Assembly: GCA_020650975.1 (NCBI GenBank)
Contig: JAIPMN010001866.1
Location: 1 to 64,000 of the forward strand
Source of the DNA: Apostichopus californicus
Taxonomy: Eukaryota; Echinodermata; Holothuroidea; Aspidochirotida; Stichopodidae
Direction of reading: 5' to 3'
Length of the DNA: 64,000 bases
Shown here piece after piece: positions 24,701 to 33,815 of this stretch. The position numbers and the translations under genes are program-made. Below the pieces are notes generated by a model that did no database searches, had not been told where the DNA came from, and saw only the letters and a list, made by a program, of their open reading frames with translations. Within the stretch, counting starts at the first letter, position 1; each line of letters begins with the position of its first letter.

Positions 24701-25660
24701 AGTAGAGTTTCATTTTTCTCTATTCAAATTGTTTCTGATTGTGATACTCACATGATATCTTCCCACCATCTATCTCTCTGGTTTACAGTCAGTTACCAAC
24801 CTCATTATGAACCCTCCGGCAGTATTCAAAGAAGAGACTATGGACTTCTTCAGAGTCCACTCACCAAGGTAAACCCACAGGCATCGAAAGTAATCATTTT
24901 GCAAAGAGTTGTGCGGTACTTTCCCCGGAAGTAGGCATAAAGGTTAATTTCAGATTACAATGTAACATTAGGGCTGTGTTGGTAGGTGGGTAGTAGCTTG
25001 TAGCCGAAAGGGTTATGAGAAAGTATCAATTACTGATTTGCTGTATGTGATTACTCATTTGAAAGAGAGATAAGCGCACAAATTCCCAACTCTTTGAATG
25101 TTCTCTTCTGACCCTATGAACATCCCCAGTATATCTTCCTGTTCCCATGTTTGGGTAATGATTGCGAGCTATTACCTGTGATGTTGAAATGCTGGCTCAA
25201 CTTTGATTTTACAATCTGGAGAGGGAACAATTCTTTCCATTCTTTAACAGGCTTCAGCAGAGTTTAGCCAGACCTTGTTGGCTCGAATCGCAGCTTAATA
25301 AGAAGTGGGTGGGTGGGTGGAATGAGACACAATTTATGTTGCAGGGTTAGAGAAATTAAGTTATTTGTTTCTTAACTTCCTAACGTCAGGCCAACTTACT
25401 TTTACACATTCTCTTACACAGGCTCTCTAGTGGAAAAGCAGTTTGCTAACAGTTTTATTTTAACTTTCCTTAGATTGACATCTCGAGTGAAGGCTTGGCT
25501 GTCTCAAAAGGAGGGGCAGGAGGATACGTCATCATCAGGGAGTGAAATTGGGTTCCCCCTTTTTCCGTTATCTCGCGGTTTCATCCTCAGTGCACATCAA
25601 GTCATAAGCAATCTCTCGTCTAGATGGAGAAAAGAATTCCCGGCTTCCAGTAAAAGTTGA
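730..25660 (+). CDS. UBE2O: UBE2O, hybrid E2/E3 ubiquitin-conjugating enzyme, 19 coding exons
   Basis: UBE2O ubiquitinates orphan and basic substrates without a separate E3. Coding exons by splice sites and phase: 730-960, 3378-3554, 3980-4077, 5004-5064, 7061-7204, 8360-8478, 10100-11144, 11951-12053, 12561-12660, 14005-14170, 14804-14902, 16010-16785, 17562-17857, 18798-18901, 19986-20048, 20652-20855, 22418-22597, 24789-24868, 25474-25660. Total 4233 nt, 1410 aa (human about 1292). Seen in order: acidic Asp/Ser tract (about 35-55); conserved region 1 (about 60-320, with FYPGQ and RWLSG); basic/acidic linker; strong coiled coil (about 411-538); conserved region 2 (about 610-780, with [11 protein letters not shown]); acidic Ser-rich, VTNGDVT-repeat disordered segment (782-1138); UBC domain (about 1160-1350) with [16 protein letters not shown], catalytic Cys about 1252 (codon 20823-20825); and the C-terminal [13 protein letters not shown] motif of the family. 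All exon phases join. The exon 1 donor (GAG|GTGCTT) is the weakest junction. The start could instead be ATG 670. Confidence 0.95.
1950..2960 (-). mobile_element. CR1/L2-like LINE fragment (reverse transcriptase) in UBE2O intron 1
   Basis: Reading the minus strand gives a decayed non-LTR reverse transcriptase in the right motif order: [12 protein letters not shown] (near 2740), a [19 protein letters not shown] block (near 2600-2550), FDIVDHQLL (near 2475-2500), [11 protein letters not shown] (near 2290-2325), FADD catalytic motif (near 2215-2236) and [14 protein letters not shown] (near 2060-2105). These match the CR1/L2/Jockey-group RT palm and thumb. The frame is interrupted by several stops and frame changes, there is no endonuclease domain and no clear 3' tail, so it is an old 5'- and 3'-incomplete copy. 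Confidence 0.8.
4081..4209 (-). mobile_element. 5'-truncated tRNA-derived SINE, (ATAC)n tail against UBE2O exon 3 donor
   Basis: The segment after the GTAT repeat (starting GATCCTCCTGCAAGCAGG) matches 12708-12795 almost base for base; there the full copy carries a tRNA-like head. In minus orientation this copy has only the SINE body followed by an ATAC-repeat tail (4081-4122). The tail begins at, or within 1-3 nt of, the splice donor of UBE2O exon 3 (AG|GTATGT at 4078). Confidence 0.7.
4285..4717. mobile_element. hAT-like nonautonomous DNA transposon (433 bp)
   Basis: Perfect 14-bp terminal inverted repeats: CAGAGATGCCAACC at the left end and its reverse complement GGTTGGCATCTCTG at the right. 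The element is flanked by the direct repeat AGTAAG (4279-4284 and 4718-4723). CAGRGATG termini are typical of hAT elements, though the duplication seen is 6 bp rather than the usual 8. The inside holds a poly-A run and a short open frame with no recognisable transposase. It lies in UBE2O intron 3. Confidence 0.8.
5715..6765 (+). mobile_element. 3' end of a non-LTR retrotransposon (RT C-terminal region) in UBE2O intron 4
   Basis: Plus-strand translation gives the post-palm part of a LINE ORF2: [19 protein letters not shown], then [45 protein letters not shown] and, after a repeat expansion, [20 protein letters not shown], ending in a stop near 6606. A 3' tail of A-rich AAATAA runs follows at 6742-6765. 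Stops and frame shifts break it. It probably belongs to the Jockey/CR1 group, but the clade is not certain. Its right end is about 300 bp before UBE2O exon 5. Confidence 0.8.
6158..6415 (+). repeat. 51-bp tandem repeat inside the LINE ORF (about 5 copies)
   Basis: The unit begins CTTGTGCCCAACGGACCTT and ends TTATGTAGTAAG. Copies start at 6159, 6210, 6261, 6312 and 6363. As 51 is divisible by 3 the expansion keeps the reading frame, giving repeated 17-residue blocks ([17 protein letters not shown]). Single-copy LINE sequence ([20 protein letters not shown]) seeded it. The last unit boundary carries a short rearrangement (CAACATGCACACCAG). Confidence 0.9.
8639..9119. mobile_element. hAT-like nonautonomous DNA transposon (481 bp)
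   Basis: Perfect 13-bp terminal inverted repeats CAGGGATGTGCCC / GGGCACATCCCTG, flanked by the direct repeat CATACA (8633-8638 and 9120-9125). There is no transposase reading frame. The right part holds GCTGGGCGG/GCCGCCCAG-type short inverted motifs. It lies in UBE2O intron 6, upstream of a TTAA MITE. The termini resemble the element at 4285 (CAGRGATG) and both show a 6-bp duplication. Confidence 0.8.
9696..10046 (-). mobile_element. TTAA-site MITE, copy 1
   Basis: This is a reverse-orientation copy of the roughly 350-bp family also found at 20946, 27000 and 55660. Its ends are AGGGAGTGAAGACTCG and CGAGTCTGCAATGCCT, and the interior (GATAACAAGGTATCACC, TGGACATCTCAGGTC) is shared with the other copies. 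The flanking tetramers are TTAT and TTGA, so the target duplication has decayed. It ends 53 bp before UBE2O exon 7, leaving only the branch-point and pyrimidine tract between. Confidence 0.9.
12684..12932 (-). mobile_element. tRNA-derived SINE, near full length, in UBE2O intron 9
   Basis: On the minus strand the head carries an A box TAGCTTAGTGG (complement of 12913-12923) and, 33 nt on, a B-box-like GCTTCGAGTCA (complement of 12869-12879), as in RNA polymerase III promoters of tRNAs. The body follows, ending GGAGGATCTAAAATACATACAAAC with a short ATAC/ACAA tail at 12684-12708. The body is shared with 4081-4209. The tail end is about 23 nt from the donor of UBE2O exon 9 (12661). Confidence 0.8.
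13824..13960 (+). repeat. 12-bp minisatellite next to UBE2O exon 10
   Basis: About eleven copies of ATGTCTTCTTTG with minor variants (one 13-bp copy and some shortened ones at the end). The array is pyrimidine-rich and lies 45 bp upstream of the exon 10 acceptor (14004/14005), so it extends the polypyrimidine tract region. Confidence 0.9.
15010..15300 (+). repeat. GT-rich tandem duplications in UBE2O intron 11
   Basis: A roughly 97-bp unit (containing GTGTGGTGGGGGATGGTTGG and AGAGTTGTAGTGTTGG) occurs at about 15019 and 15115. It is followed by three to four copies of a 27-bp unit (GTTGGATGTGCATTGGAGTTT) at about 15200-15290. The strand is strongly G/T-biased. No coding potential is supported. 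Confidence 0.85.
15724..15915 (+). repeat. 49-50 bp tandem repeat, four copies
   Basis: GAGATCTAAAAG followed by TAAYRTGTTATTAAACATTT recurs with starts at 15724, 15774, 15824 and 15873. Each unit holds a small palindrome (ATGTTATTAAACAT-like). The array is just upstream of UBE2O exon 12 (16010). Confidence 0.85.
16786..20651. other. UBE2O introns 12-15: contents
   Basis: Between exons 12 and 16 the introns hold no other gene I can support. Intron 13 carries a region near 18045-18130 (TTGAATTTATTTTCCACAATCG followed by A/G-rich simple sequence) that looks like the end of an unidentified retroposon, and A/T-rich simple repeats near 18370. Intron 14 holds a G-rich run (GGGTGTGGGGGTTGTTGGGG near 19290). 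Intron 15 has TA repeats near 20270. Nothing else is evident. Confidence 0.4.
20946..21270 (+). mobile_element. TTAA-site MITE, copy 2 (right end missing)
   Basis: It begins right after TTAA (20942-20945) with AGGCATTGAAGACTCG and follows the family interior through TAGCAAGC, GGATCGATCGTGGTG and AGATTACCGGCAT. It then stops about 32 bp before the expected right terminal repeat, which is absent. It lies about 90 bp after UBE2O exon 16, which encodes the catalytic cysteine. Confidence 0.9.
21773..22231 (+). repeat. 12-bp minisatellite (ACTTGTACTCAT family) in UBE2O intron 16
   Basis: About 38 tandem copies of a 12-bp unit with variants ACTTGTACTCAT, ACTTGTACACAT, ACTGGTACACAT and GTTGGTACTCAT. 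A higher-order block (three variants in fixed order, TACACATACTGGTACACATG) recurs. Every frame stays open because 12 is a multiple of 3, which makes spurious Met-Ser-Thr-rich frames on the minus strand. Confidence 0.95.
22905..23135 (+). mobile_element. 3' tail of a LINE/SINE (GCGCTATATAAATA type) with ATT repeat
   Basis: The sequence TTGTAAAGCACTTTGAGCAG, followed by GCGCTATATAAATATTA, is the characteristic 3' end shared by L2/CR1-type LINEs and the SINEs that use them. It is preceded by a T/A-rich region with (ATT)n at 22910-22960. No coding part remains. It lies in UBE2O intron 17. Confidence 0.55.
24191..24430 (+). repeat. Direct duplication, about 170-bp period, purine-rich
   Basis: The block GAGATAAGATGAAGTGAAGA followed by TTAATGAGAGGATTAAGGGC (24191) recurs as GATGAGATGAAGTGAAGATT... 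(24361) with about 90% identity over some 65 bp. Each copy is followed by a G-run (GGTGGGGGGGG and GGAGGGGGGAGG). The whole 24240-24480 stretch is G/A-rich on the plus strand. It lies in UBE2O intron 17. Confidence 0.85.
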
Positions 25661-26055
25661 CAACGGTTTTCAGCTTAGCTTAGTTTTTTGCCCGATGTAG
25701 CAATTTTGTAGTGACATAAATACTTTATCATCTTCCTTTGATTTCATAGATGTATTGTTTATTCTCAACCATTAATTCTGTTTTCCATGGTCGGGGTTTC
25801 TCAGTTACGTATTGAGTAATTATCTCTGCGTTACAATTATTTGCATTTGTGTTGCTTCCAGGCACTGGTTTATTGTGTGTAATGGTGTGTATGTGTATAG
25901 TTCAACAAATAATACTTAAAAGACCATATTTGTTTGAGTACTCTTTTGTTAGGGGTACATATTTCTGCTTTTTGAATACTGTGTATATTCAAATGATGTA
26001 TGTTAATAGTTTTACCACATAAGAAGTTCTATGGGTCAAAGTTGCAATACGAAAC

Positions 26056-26061
26056 AATAAA
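26056..26061 (+). terminator. Candidate UBE2O polyadenylation signal AATAAA
   Basis: AATAAA lies about 400 bp after the UBE2O stop codon in otherwise non-coding AT-rich sequence. This is a normal distance for a 3'UTR end. No transcript evidence is available, so another signal may be used. Confidence 0.4.
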
Positions 26062-26198
26062 AAGATTCACTGAGATTACTCGAACGATAGATTGAAGAAA
26101 AAAACACGATACAGGTGTTTGGGTTCTAGCAGAATATCTTTCTGAAATATACATGACCGTGACCAAACGTGTAATATTTACGCATGATTGGGTTACTG

Positions 26199-26248
26199 CA
26201 GGGGCTTCTAAAAAGTGGGGGCATGTGCCCCCCGGCTCTTCCCCCCTG
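26199..26248. mobile_element. Candidate 50-bp hAT-like micro-MITE with 8-bp site duplication
   Basis: CAGGGGCTTCTA...TCTTCCCCCCTG is flanked on both sides by the same 8 bp, GGTTACTG (26191-26198 and 26249-26256; GGGTTACTG if the outer G is counted). CAGGGG/CCCCTG ends plus an 8-bp duplication fit a hAT insertion. The inside has a GGGGGCATGTGCCCCC palindrome. The very short length means a simple local duplication cannot be excluded. Confidence 0.6.
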
Positions 26249-26999
26249 GGTTACTGTACTCTCAAGCTACTCAAAAGATGTAGTTACAACTATTTGAGCG
26301 ATGCTATTGAAGGACTTATTCAATTTCATCACTATGGGCCTCAAATTTGATCATTTTCTAAACATTACTAGAAATGTTCATAAAGTACTTCTCCTCTTGA
26401 GACTCTGATCCTTTACATTGTTGCCACTTATTTGAAGATTGCTGAAATAGACAATGAAATATCTCTTGAGTGGATAAGTACTCTTACTGCGGCGGAAACA
26501 TGCTTGTTGAAGTTTCAGCAGGAGTGAGGGGGGGGGGGTGGGGTGGGGGGTGATACTGATGTTGACCATTAATTTCATTGCAGAATACTTCTTTGTTCCA
26601 CAAAGGTAATGCAATGAACAATGTTTGGTGAACAGACTAAGCTTATATCATAATGTCTTCACTTGGGGGGGGGGGGTGGGACAGATTCTAAATACAAATA
26701 GTCACATCTGTCAACTCCAAGTTTGATGTGACTTAACTTTGCAATATTAGTCCTTTTCATCAGTGATAACTTTATATTGGTCACAGGTACTTGAGTTGGA
26801 TAAAAAACTTTGTTTCTGTGAAGGGAAAGTTGGTTCACATTAAAAAAAAAGATGTGTGTGAAAAGTTATTAGTTTCATATCTATTCTGGCCTATTATTGT
26901 GCAATTCTGTTTCACTTACGGTATTACACCGAAATAACTTCTTTTTTTTTTAATCATTGTTGGTAATTCAGATGATTTCATCACAATGCTTGGTATTAA

Positions 27000-27346
27000 A
27001 GGCATTGAAGACTCGCCCCAAACGGCGTGCGGCCATCTGAAAAATTTAACTTTCCGTTGCTTGCAAGTGAAGTTTTCTGCTTGTCGCTACAAAATGCAGA
27101 CAGTAATGAAACGTGATACCTTGTTATCTTTAGCTGGACCTGGGATGTCCATCGCTGTATCGTTTGTAAGCTGTGCGTATTGACTGCAGCTGTATGTACT
27201 GACTGTATACTAGTGTCTAATTACCGAAGTTAGCAAGCTATTTTCTGGGATCGATGGTGGTGTCTAACACTTCTGTTACACCTCATTCAAAACTAGGTCA
27301 GATTACCGGCATAAGACGTTTCTTTTTGCGCGAGTCTTCACACCCT
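27000..27346 (+). mobile_element. TTAA-site MITE, copy 3, inserted in a minisatellite unit
   Basis: Complete copy: AGGCATTGAAGACTCG at the left, CGAGTCTTCACACCCT at the right, with TTAA directly on each side (26996-26999 and 27347-27350). Joining the flanks without the element gives GGTATTAAATGCTTTG, a one-base variant of the 14-bp minisatellite unit GGTATTGAATGCTT that fills the next 1.7 kb. The insertion therefore happened into an existing unit. Confidence 0.95.
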
Positions 27347-27350
27347 TTAA

Positions 27351-29066
27351 ATGCTTTGTATTGAAGGCTTTGTATTTAATGCTTGGTATTGAATGCTTGG
27401 TATTGAATGCTAGGTATTGAATGCTAGGTATTGAATGCTTGGTATTGAATGCTTTGTATTGAATGCTTGGTATTGAATGCTAGGTATTGAATGCTTGGTA
27501 TTGAATGCTAGGTATTGAATGCTTGGTATTGAATGCTTGGTATTGAATGCTAGGTATTGAATGCTTGGTATTGAATGCTAGGTATTGAATGCTAGGTATT
27601 GAATGCTTTGTATTGAATGCTTGGTATTGAATGCTAGGTATTGAATGCTTGGTATTGAATGCTTGGTATTGAATGCTTGGTATTGAATGTTGGTATTGAA
27701 TGCTAGGTATTGAATGCTTGGTATTGAATGCTAGGTATTGAATGCTTGGTATTGAATGCTAGGTATTGAATGCTTGGTATTGAATGCTAGGTATTGAATG
27801 CTTGGTATTGAATGCTTGGTATTGAATGCTTGGTATTGAATGCTAGGTATTGAATGCTAGGTATTGAATGCTTGGTATTGAATGCTTGGTATTGAATGCT
27901 AGGTATTGAATGCTAGGTATTGAATGCTTTGTATTGAATGCTTGGTATTGATTGCTAGGTATTGAATGCTTGGTATTGAATGCTAGGTATTGAATGCTTG
28001 GTATTGAATGCTAGGTATTGAATGCTTGGTATTGAATGCTTTGTATTGAATGCTTGGTATTGAATGCTAGGTATTGAATGCTAGGTATTGAATGCAAGGT
28101 ATTGAATGCTTGGTATTGAATGCTAGGTATTGAATGCTAGGTATTGAATGCTTGGTATTGAATGCTTGGTATTGAATGCTTGGTATTGAATGTTGGTATT
28201 GAATGCTTGGTATTGAATGCTTGGTATTGAATGCTTGGTATTGAATGTTGGTATTGAATGCTTGGTATTGAATGCTTGGTATTGAATGCTTGGTATTGAA
28301 TGCTAGGTATTGAATGCTTGGTATTGAATGCTAGGTATTGAATGCTTGGTATTGAATGCTTGGTATTGAATGCGTTGTATTGATTGCTAGGTATTGAATG
28401 CTTGGTATTGAATGCTAGGTATTGAATGCTAGGTATTGAATGCTTGGTATTGAATGCTTGGTATTGAATGCTTGGTATTGAATGCTTGGTATTGAATGCT
28501 TGGTATTGAATGTTGGTATTGAATGCTTGGTATTGAATGCTTGGTATTGAATGCTTGGTANNNNNNNNNNGTATTGAATGCTTGGTATTGAATGCTTGGT
28601 ATTGAATGCTAGGTATTGAATGCTTGGTATTGAATGCTTGGTATTGAATGCTAGGTATTGAATGCTAGGTATTGAATGCTAGGTATTGAATGCTAGGTAT
28701 TGAATGCTTGGTATTGAATGCTTGGTATTGAATGTTGGTATTGAATGCTTGGTATTGAATGCTTGGTATTGAATGCTTGGTATTGAATGTTGGTATTGAA
28801 TGCTAGGTATTGAATGTTGGTATTGAATGCTTGGTATTGAATGCTTGGTATTGATTGCTAGGTATTGAATGCTTGGTATTGAATGCTTGGTATTGAATGC
28901 TTGGTATTGATTGCTAGGTATTGAATGCTTGGTATTGAATGCTTGGTATTGAATGCTAGGTATTGAATGCTTGGTATTGAATGCTAGGTATTGAATGCTT
29001 GGTATTGAATGCTTGGTATTGAATGCTAGGTATTGAATGCTTGGTATTGAATGTTGGTATTGAATT
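27351..29066 (+). repeat. 14-bp minisatellite (GGTATTGAATGCTT/A), about 120 copies
   Basis: Tandem array of GGTATTGAATGCTT and GGTATTGAATGCTA, with rarer variants: GCTTTGTATTG, 13-bp GTTGGTATTGAAT, ATTGATTGC, one GCAAGG and one GCGTTG. One partial unit (26985-26999) sits on the other side of MITE copy 3. The array contains a 10-N gap, so its real length is unknown. On the minus strand 42 bp encode a 14-residue open repeat, which is not evidence of a gene. It lies between the convergent genes UBE2O and USP22. Confidence 0.97.
28561..28570. other. Assembly gap of 10 N
   Basis: Ten Ns fall inside the 14-bp array, so the assembler could not span it. The size is nominal. Confidence 0.99.
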
Positions 29067-32000
29067 TTTTTGAGGGACAAACAATATATATAATGAAGCC
29101 GATTTACACTTGGTTCATTTGAAGTAACTATGTGAGACTTATTCTAGTGAAGTTTATTCGGAAAAGAAGATCCTTTTCACTCTGTAATGCAAGATTATAT
29201 AAAAAACAAATACAATAATGTTACGGAATAATAACATAGACACTATGAAATTGTTCTGTGTACTTTTTTTTATTTCTGCTTTATTTATTATTTTTATGTG
29301 TCAAAAAGAAGAAATATCTCTGCAAAGCAGAAGAGCAAAAAGTTTGAAACAACTTGTTGATTCCAATTCCAACTAATAATACTGGTTGTTTTTTTTTATT
29401 TTGCAGAAAGGAAATATTCCTAAACATTGATACCTACAAACACAATCACACACACACACACATACAGAGAAAAGTGCAACTTGTATGTTCGTAAAAAACG
29501 AACGGAGAATGAAATGAAATCTGTCTTTGGTATCAATATTCTGTTTACAAGTATAGCCTAAATTACACATTGCAAAATTACTCAGTTTTTCATTACACAT
29601 TCCAAAAATGTTCTATATGATGACTTAATAATATTTGGCCCTGAACTTAAATTCTTTGTAACAAAGCAGTGGATATCTAACAAGTACAACTAATTGTGCA
29701 TATTAACATATCACATTCATAAAACAATACACACACAAAATATTGTGTAATAATAAGTGACAATCCTCATTAACATACACACAATCTCGAGTAAATAAAC
29801 GAATAAGGGCTAGAATATATGATCACACCCCCTCACCCAATGAACTAATACATTACCATCTGGCATAATATTTTTAGCTTGCCATCAACAAACACCGAAT
29901 ATGGTAATGGGTACACAAACACTGTGTTCTGTGAAAGAATGAATAACATTGCAACAAGATGCCCCCACCCTTTGAAAATGAAACACAGGTGGACTCCTAC
30001 ATTTGGGCCAAGGATGTTTTCTTCTCACCCTCAACCACCCCCCAACCACCCCCTGCCTACACTCCTCATATTGCCAAGCATTGGTAAACCCATCACACCT
30101 TATTTGATATTAACCTTATTTAGAAGAATTAATCCCCTGTCTTCTCACACTGATTCCATCTCGCTTTACGGTTAGATACACCATACTTGATTTTAGTATT
30201 ATTTTCATTTCCTTCTTGATCATCCCCAGCGACTCTCTCTGTTGACTAACACAAACTTAAGTTTGACAGAGTGTTGTTGTGGTTCCCACAATTCTAATTT
30301 CTCACCCTTCATGCTAAATGCAACACAGTGAGCAGTTAGCATCTTTGGAAACGATGTTTGGATTTTCAACTGTTTAGGTTGTGCGGTATATGTTATTTTA
30401 TGTCTGGTATTGCTAGGATTATTTGAGGAATATTCTGTCTGTCAGAGGGGCTGATTTTATTACTGGGTGGGGAGGGGCGGGCAAAAAGCCCCTTAGAAAT
30501 ATGTATATGGTTGTTCCCCTGTTTTTAAAGTCAACCATCTTGAAGGTAGCTGGTGTTTTTATCCTGATAGCTATTCTTTCGCTTTCTCTACAAAACTTTT
30601 CCCTTCCCTGTTACAATTTACAAACCATCACAGTAATCAGAAACAAATTATTTACTTCCAATGGCTACAATACAGTTTAATTAGTTGATATTGATTTTTG
30701 CTTTGCTTTTTCCTCCACCACACAACCGGTTAGTTTACCTGTAAAATGGCTTATAGGCCTATTACCAATTTTGTAGAATTTAACCAGTTTTGAATGTAAT
30801 ATTAACCGTATTAATGAAAATTAAAATGAAAAAAAAAAAAAAAGAAGAATAAGTGAGTAATGTGAGTTCATTAATGTTCACAAAAATAATTGCAACTGAA
30901 CTTTTCTTGACCATCAAATAATTTTTTGTATGCAATATGACAATATCTACAACCACATTGGAAAAAGCTACCTGTCATTGTAAGTCAAAATAATTTAGTA
31001 ACTGTTGAATAAAACTTTACTTATCAATGTTGTAATTAGTTGCTTCAATGCAAACTTAAGGGTTTTTTTTAATTCTTTTTTTTTTTCGTTTTCATTAATA
31101 ATTGATCATTTTTGCCTTTCTAAGAACATAAGGAAGAAACCAAAGTACAAAAAAAAAAAAAAAAATTGAAATCAGGAATTAACTAATTTGAGGTGGCTTT
31201 TCTCAGCTTTCTATAAATGAAAATATTGCATAGGTAAAAGTAAAATAAACACAAAACTAGAGATGGGGGAAGGTGGGAGGGTAGGGGAGAAGGGGTAAAA
31301 AAATTATTACTTATCTGTCACAGATTCTGAGATCTCAAAAATCGAATATTAAATTGAGCTACATCCCAACATAACATTGTTTTTTGTTTGTTTAGTGTTT
31401 CCAATATTTGCTGAATTGGTTTCAGAGAAAAGTAATGTAAAACGGGTCATTAAGTATAGTGAATTAGACCTTACAAAATGGCTCCAGTAAATGTGAAGAC
31501 ATAAAAAGTGTAAGCCCTCCATGTTATTGTAAACTTATTAATTTTCAATACTTACAATGTAAATATTCATGAGAATCAGATACATCCATACAAATCATTA
31601 AAGAAACTTACTGATACTACCAGCAAATGCTAGAGAACTTCAACCCAATCTGTCTGCCATTTTGTTTCTAATGTAACATTTTAATGTAACATGTTTTTAA
31701 CTAAGTGTTCAACAAGCTTTCAAATAGTTTTATAACCAGAACACTATCATGTATGTTCACCTAGATCTAGTGTCACAAGCAAAGTTGGTTGCGTCTACGT
31801 TCCTTTAGCATTAAAAGGGTTGGTAGGCCTTGGTCTTCCATTAAAATGTTCACTTTGCTGAGAGGAACTAGACATCTTTTACGACACGAAAGGTGCCAAA
31901 GGGAAATAGACTAAGATTGAATTTTTGGGCTCAAAAAAATAATCTAAATCATATAAGCCTAGAGTTCCATTTAAAATAACCTACAACAGATCTTCTCCCT

Positions 32001-33815
32001 AGCTTTGTACATGATTGAATTGGTCAATATTTGCAACTTCTCTTGGATGCATAAGCTTCTGGAGACAAGTTGCGATGACTCTGTCTCCCACGTACACTAG
32101 TTAGTGGTATACTTTGCTGTGATTTGTGAAAACATTCAAGCACTTTACCATTACATCAAGCATATTACAAGGGAATTACATACATTTTGAGCTATTGGAC
32201 AAGTAGTCTTTGGTCCACATTCATAACTTAACTGTACTGACAATCTCTATGCAACATTGTAACAACCTTCAAATGAGTACATCACTAGAAAGACATCTGT
32301 GCAAAGATAACATTAATGTTGCAGGAAAGGATGATGACATTTTATGCTAACTTCCGGTGAGATTAGTGGCACTAAATTACATGATCAGCTGTCGCCAAGG
32401 CAACCAAATAACCTTCCATCTTTGATCTGTGCAGTGATGTTAAAGAACAAAACAATGGGTGAGACCACTCCCCAACTCAGATGTCATAATGTAGCTAAAC
32501 AGAAATTCCGCAATGACTATTTCCTTTACAGAAAACCCTGACATTTAGGCTATTTACTTAAAGATACCTACATTGCTCCAATGATACATCATTTATGTTA
32601 ATTGTCAATAGGCTAGCATCTCAAAACACAGACACAGGATAACAACTTCATTATGAAACAACGTAGAGAATTTTTACAACAGGGCTAAAGAAGAATCCCT
32701 CCCCCCTCCGCACCCCCTTTCCCCTCATGGCAATCCAATAACGCAAACTTAAGAATGCAGCATTTAAAAAGTATTTCACACACTGTCAAGGAGAGAATAA
32801 TGAAAATAAAAGTAATGTTTGAGGAAAGTGAGTAAAAAAAAGTGAGGATATGGATGATATGATAGGCTACATCATTTCTGCAATTGTCTGGGTAAAAAAA
32901 CCAAGTAAACCTGGTGATTACATCACACCAGCAATCTACTGCATGGTAATCATCCTTTGAATAAGAACAGAAGAAAAAAAAAACGTATTTTCAGACAACT
33001 TTCTTGCTCAGCAACTAGAGCAGACCACTGATATCACTAACAGGAGGATAAAAGAGGTTGATATACAAGTCTATGGGAAATGTGCCATACCTCTGATACT
33101 GTTCTGCTAGTGAAATTTTGTCATTATTCATTATAAACAAAAAAACAAACTCTTGTTTTCTAAAGTCTCATAGAGACCAAGAAAAACATCCTCCCTGGAA
33201 CATTCCTCTGTCCGTCTGATTCACATGACTTTAGAAAGTCTTGCAAACACATCAATCTCATTCAAGGATAAAATGGCAAGGGGGAGGTGTGGTGAAAAAC
33301 AAGTGGGAGGTGGAAGGAGGGGGCACTCGTGAAGAAAGGAGAGGGGACCTCATGAAGAAAGGAAAGGGGGATTAGTGTTTAATCTTTGTTATCATGTTAT
33401 TAACAATTACTAAATTAATATTGCTAGAAATGCATGTCAGAATATCAACTTACTTTTATGCCTACAGATATCTTATATCTAAAGATAACTTATCCAGCTT
33501 AAACAGACAAAAAAGGGAAGGGGGAGGGGAAGGAGGGGGGGACCAAGGGTCCATGTCAATATGAACAGAAAAGAAATCCTTAAATATAGACTGAGTGCAA
33601 TGTCATAGATTCACTGACAATTGCATGTGAACATGAACAGACAGACACATATTATATGTGCCATTATGACATGGCATAGGTAGAAGTACGGCTTTTCTGA
33701 TTGCACAGAAAGGCTATTTTATAGCCAGCATACATCCACAGCTCAAAGGCCCATTGGCCCGCTGACCTCTTGGTGTGATGCCTTCTGGGAGAAAATCCAC
33801 TGGACCTCACATTCT
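29067..33815. other. Intergenic region and 3' flank of USP22
   Basis: No gene is supported here. The sequence is AT-rich with a CA microsatellite near 29446-29462, poly-A runs near 30830 and 31150, and G/A-rich stretches near 31260, 33280-33370 and 33510-33545. Part of it is probably the USP22 3'UTR (transcribed leftwards), but I cannot place its end. Confidence 0.4.

Noticed and set aside
27351-29066. CRISPR-like array of short regular repeats
   Set aside because: Units are contiguous with no unique spacers, and the genome is eukaryotic.
28679-29080. 133-codon open frame on the minus strand with repeating IPSIQYLAFNTKHS
   Set aside because: It is a translation of the 14-bp minisatellite; period and array length alone keep it open.
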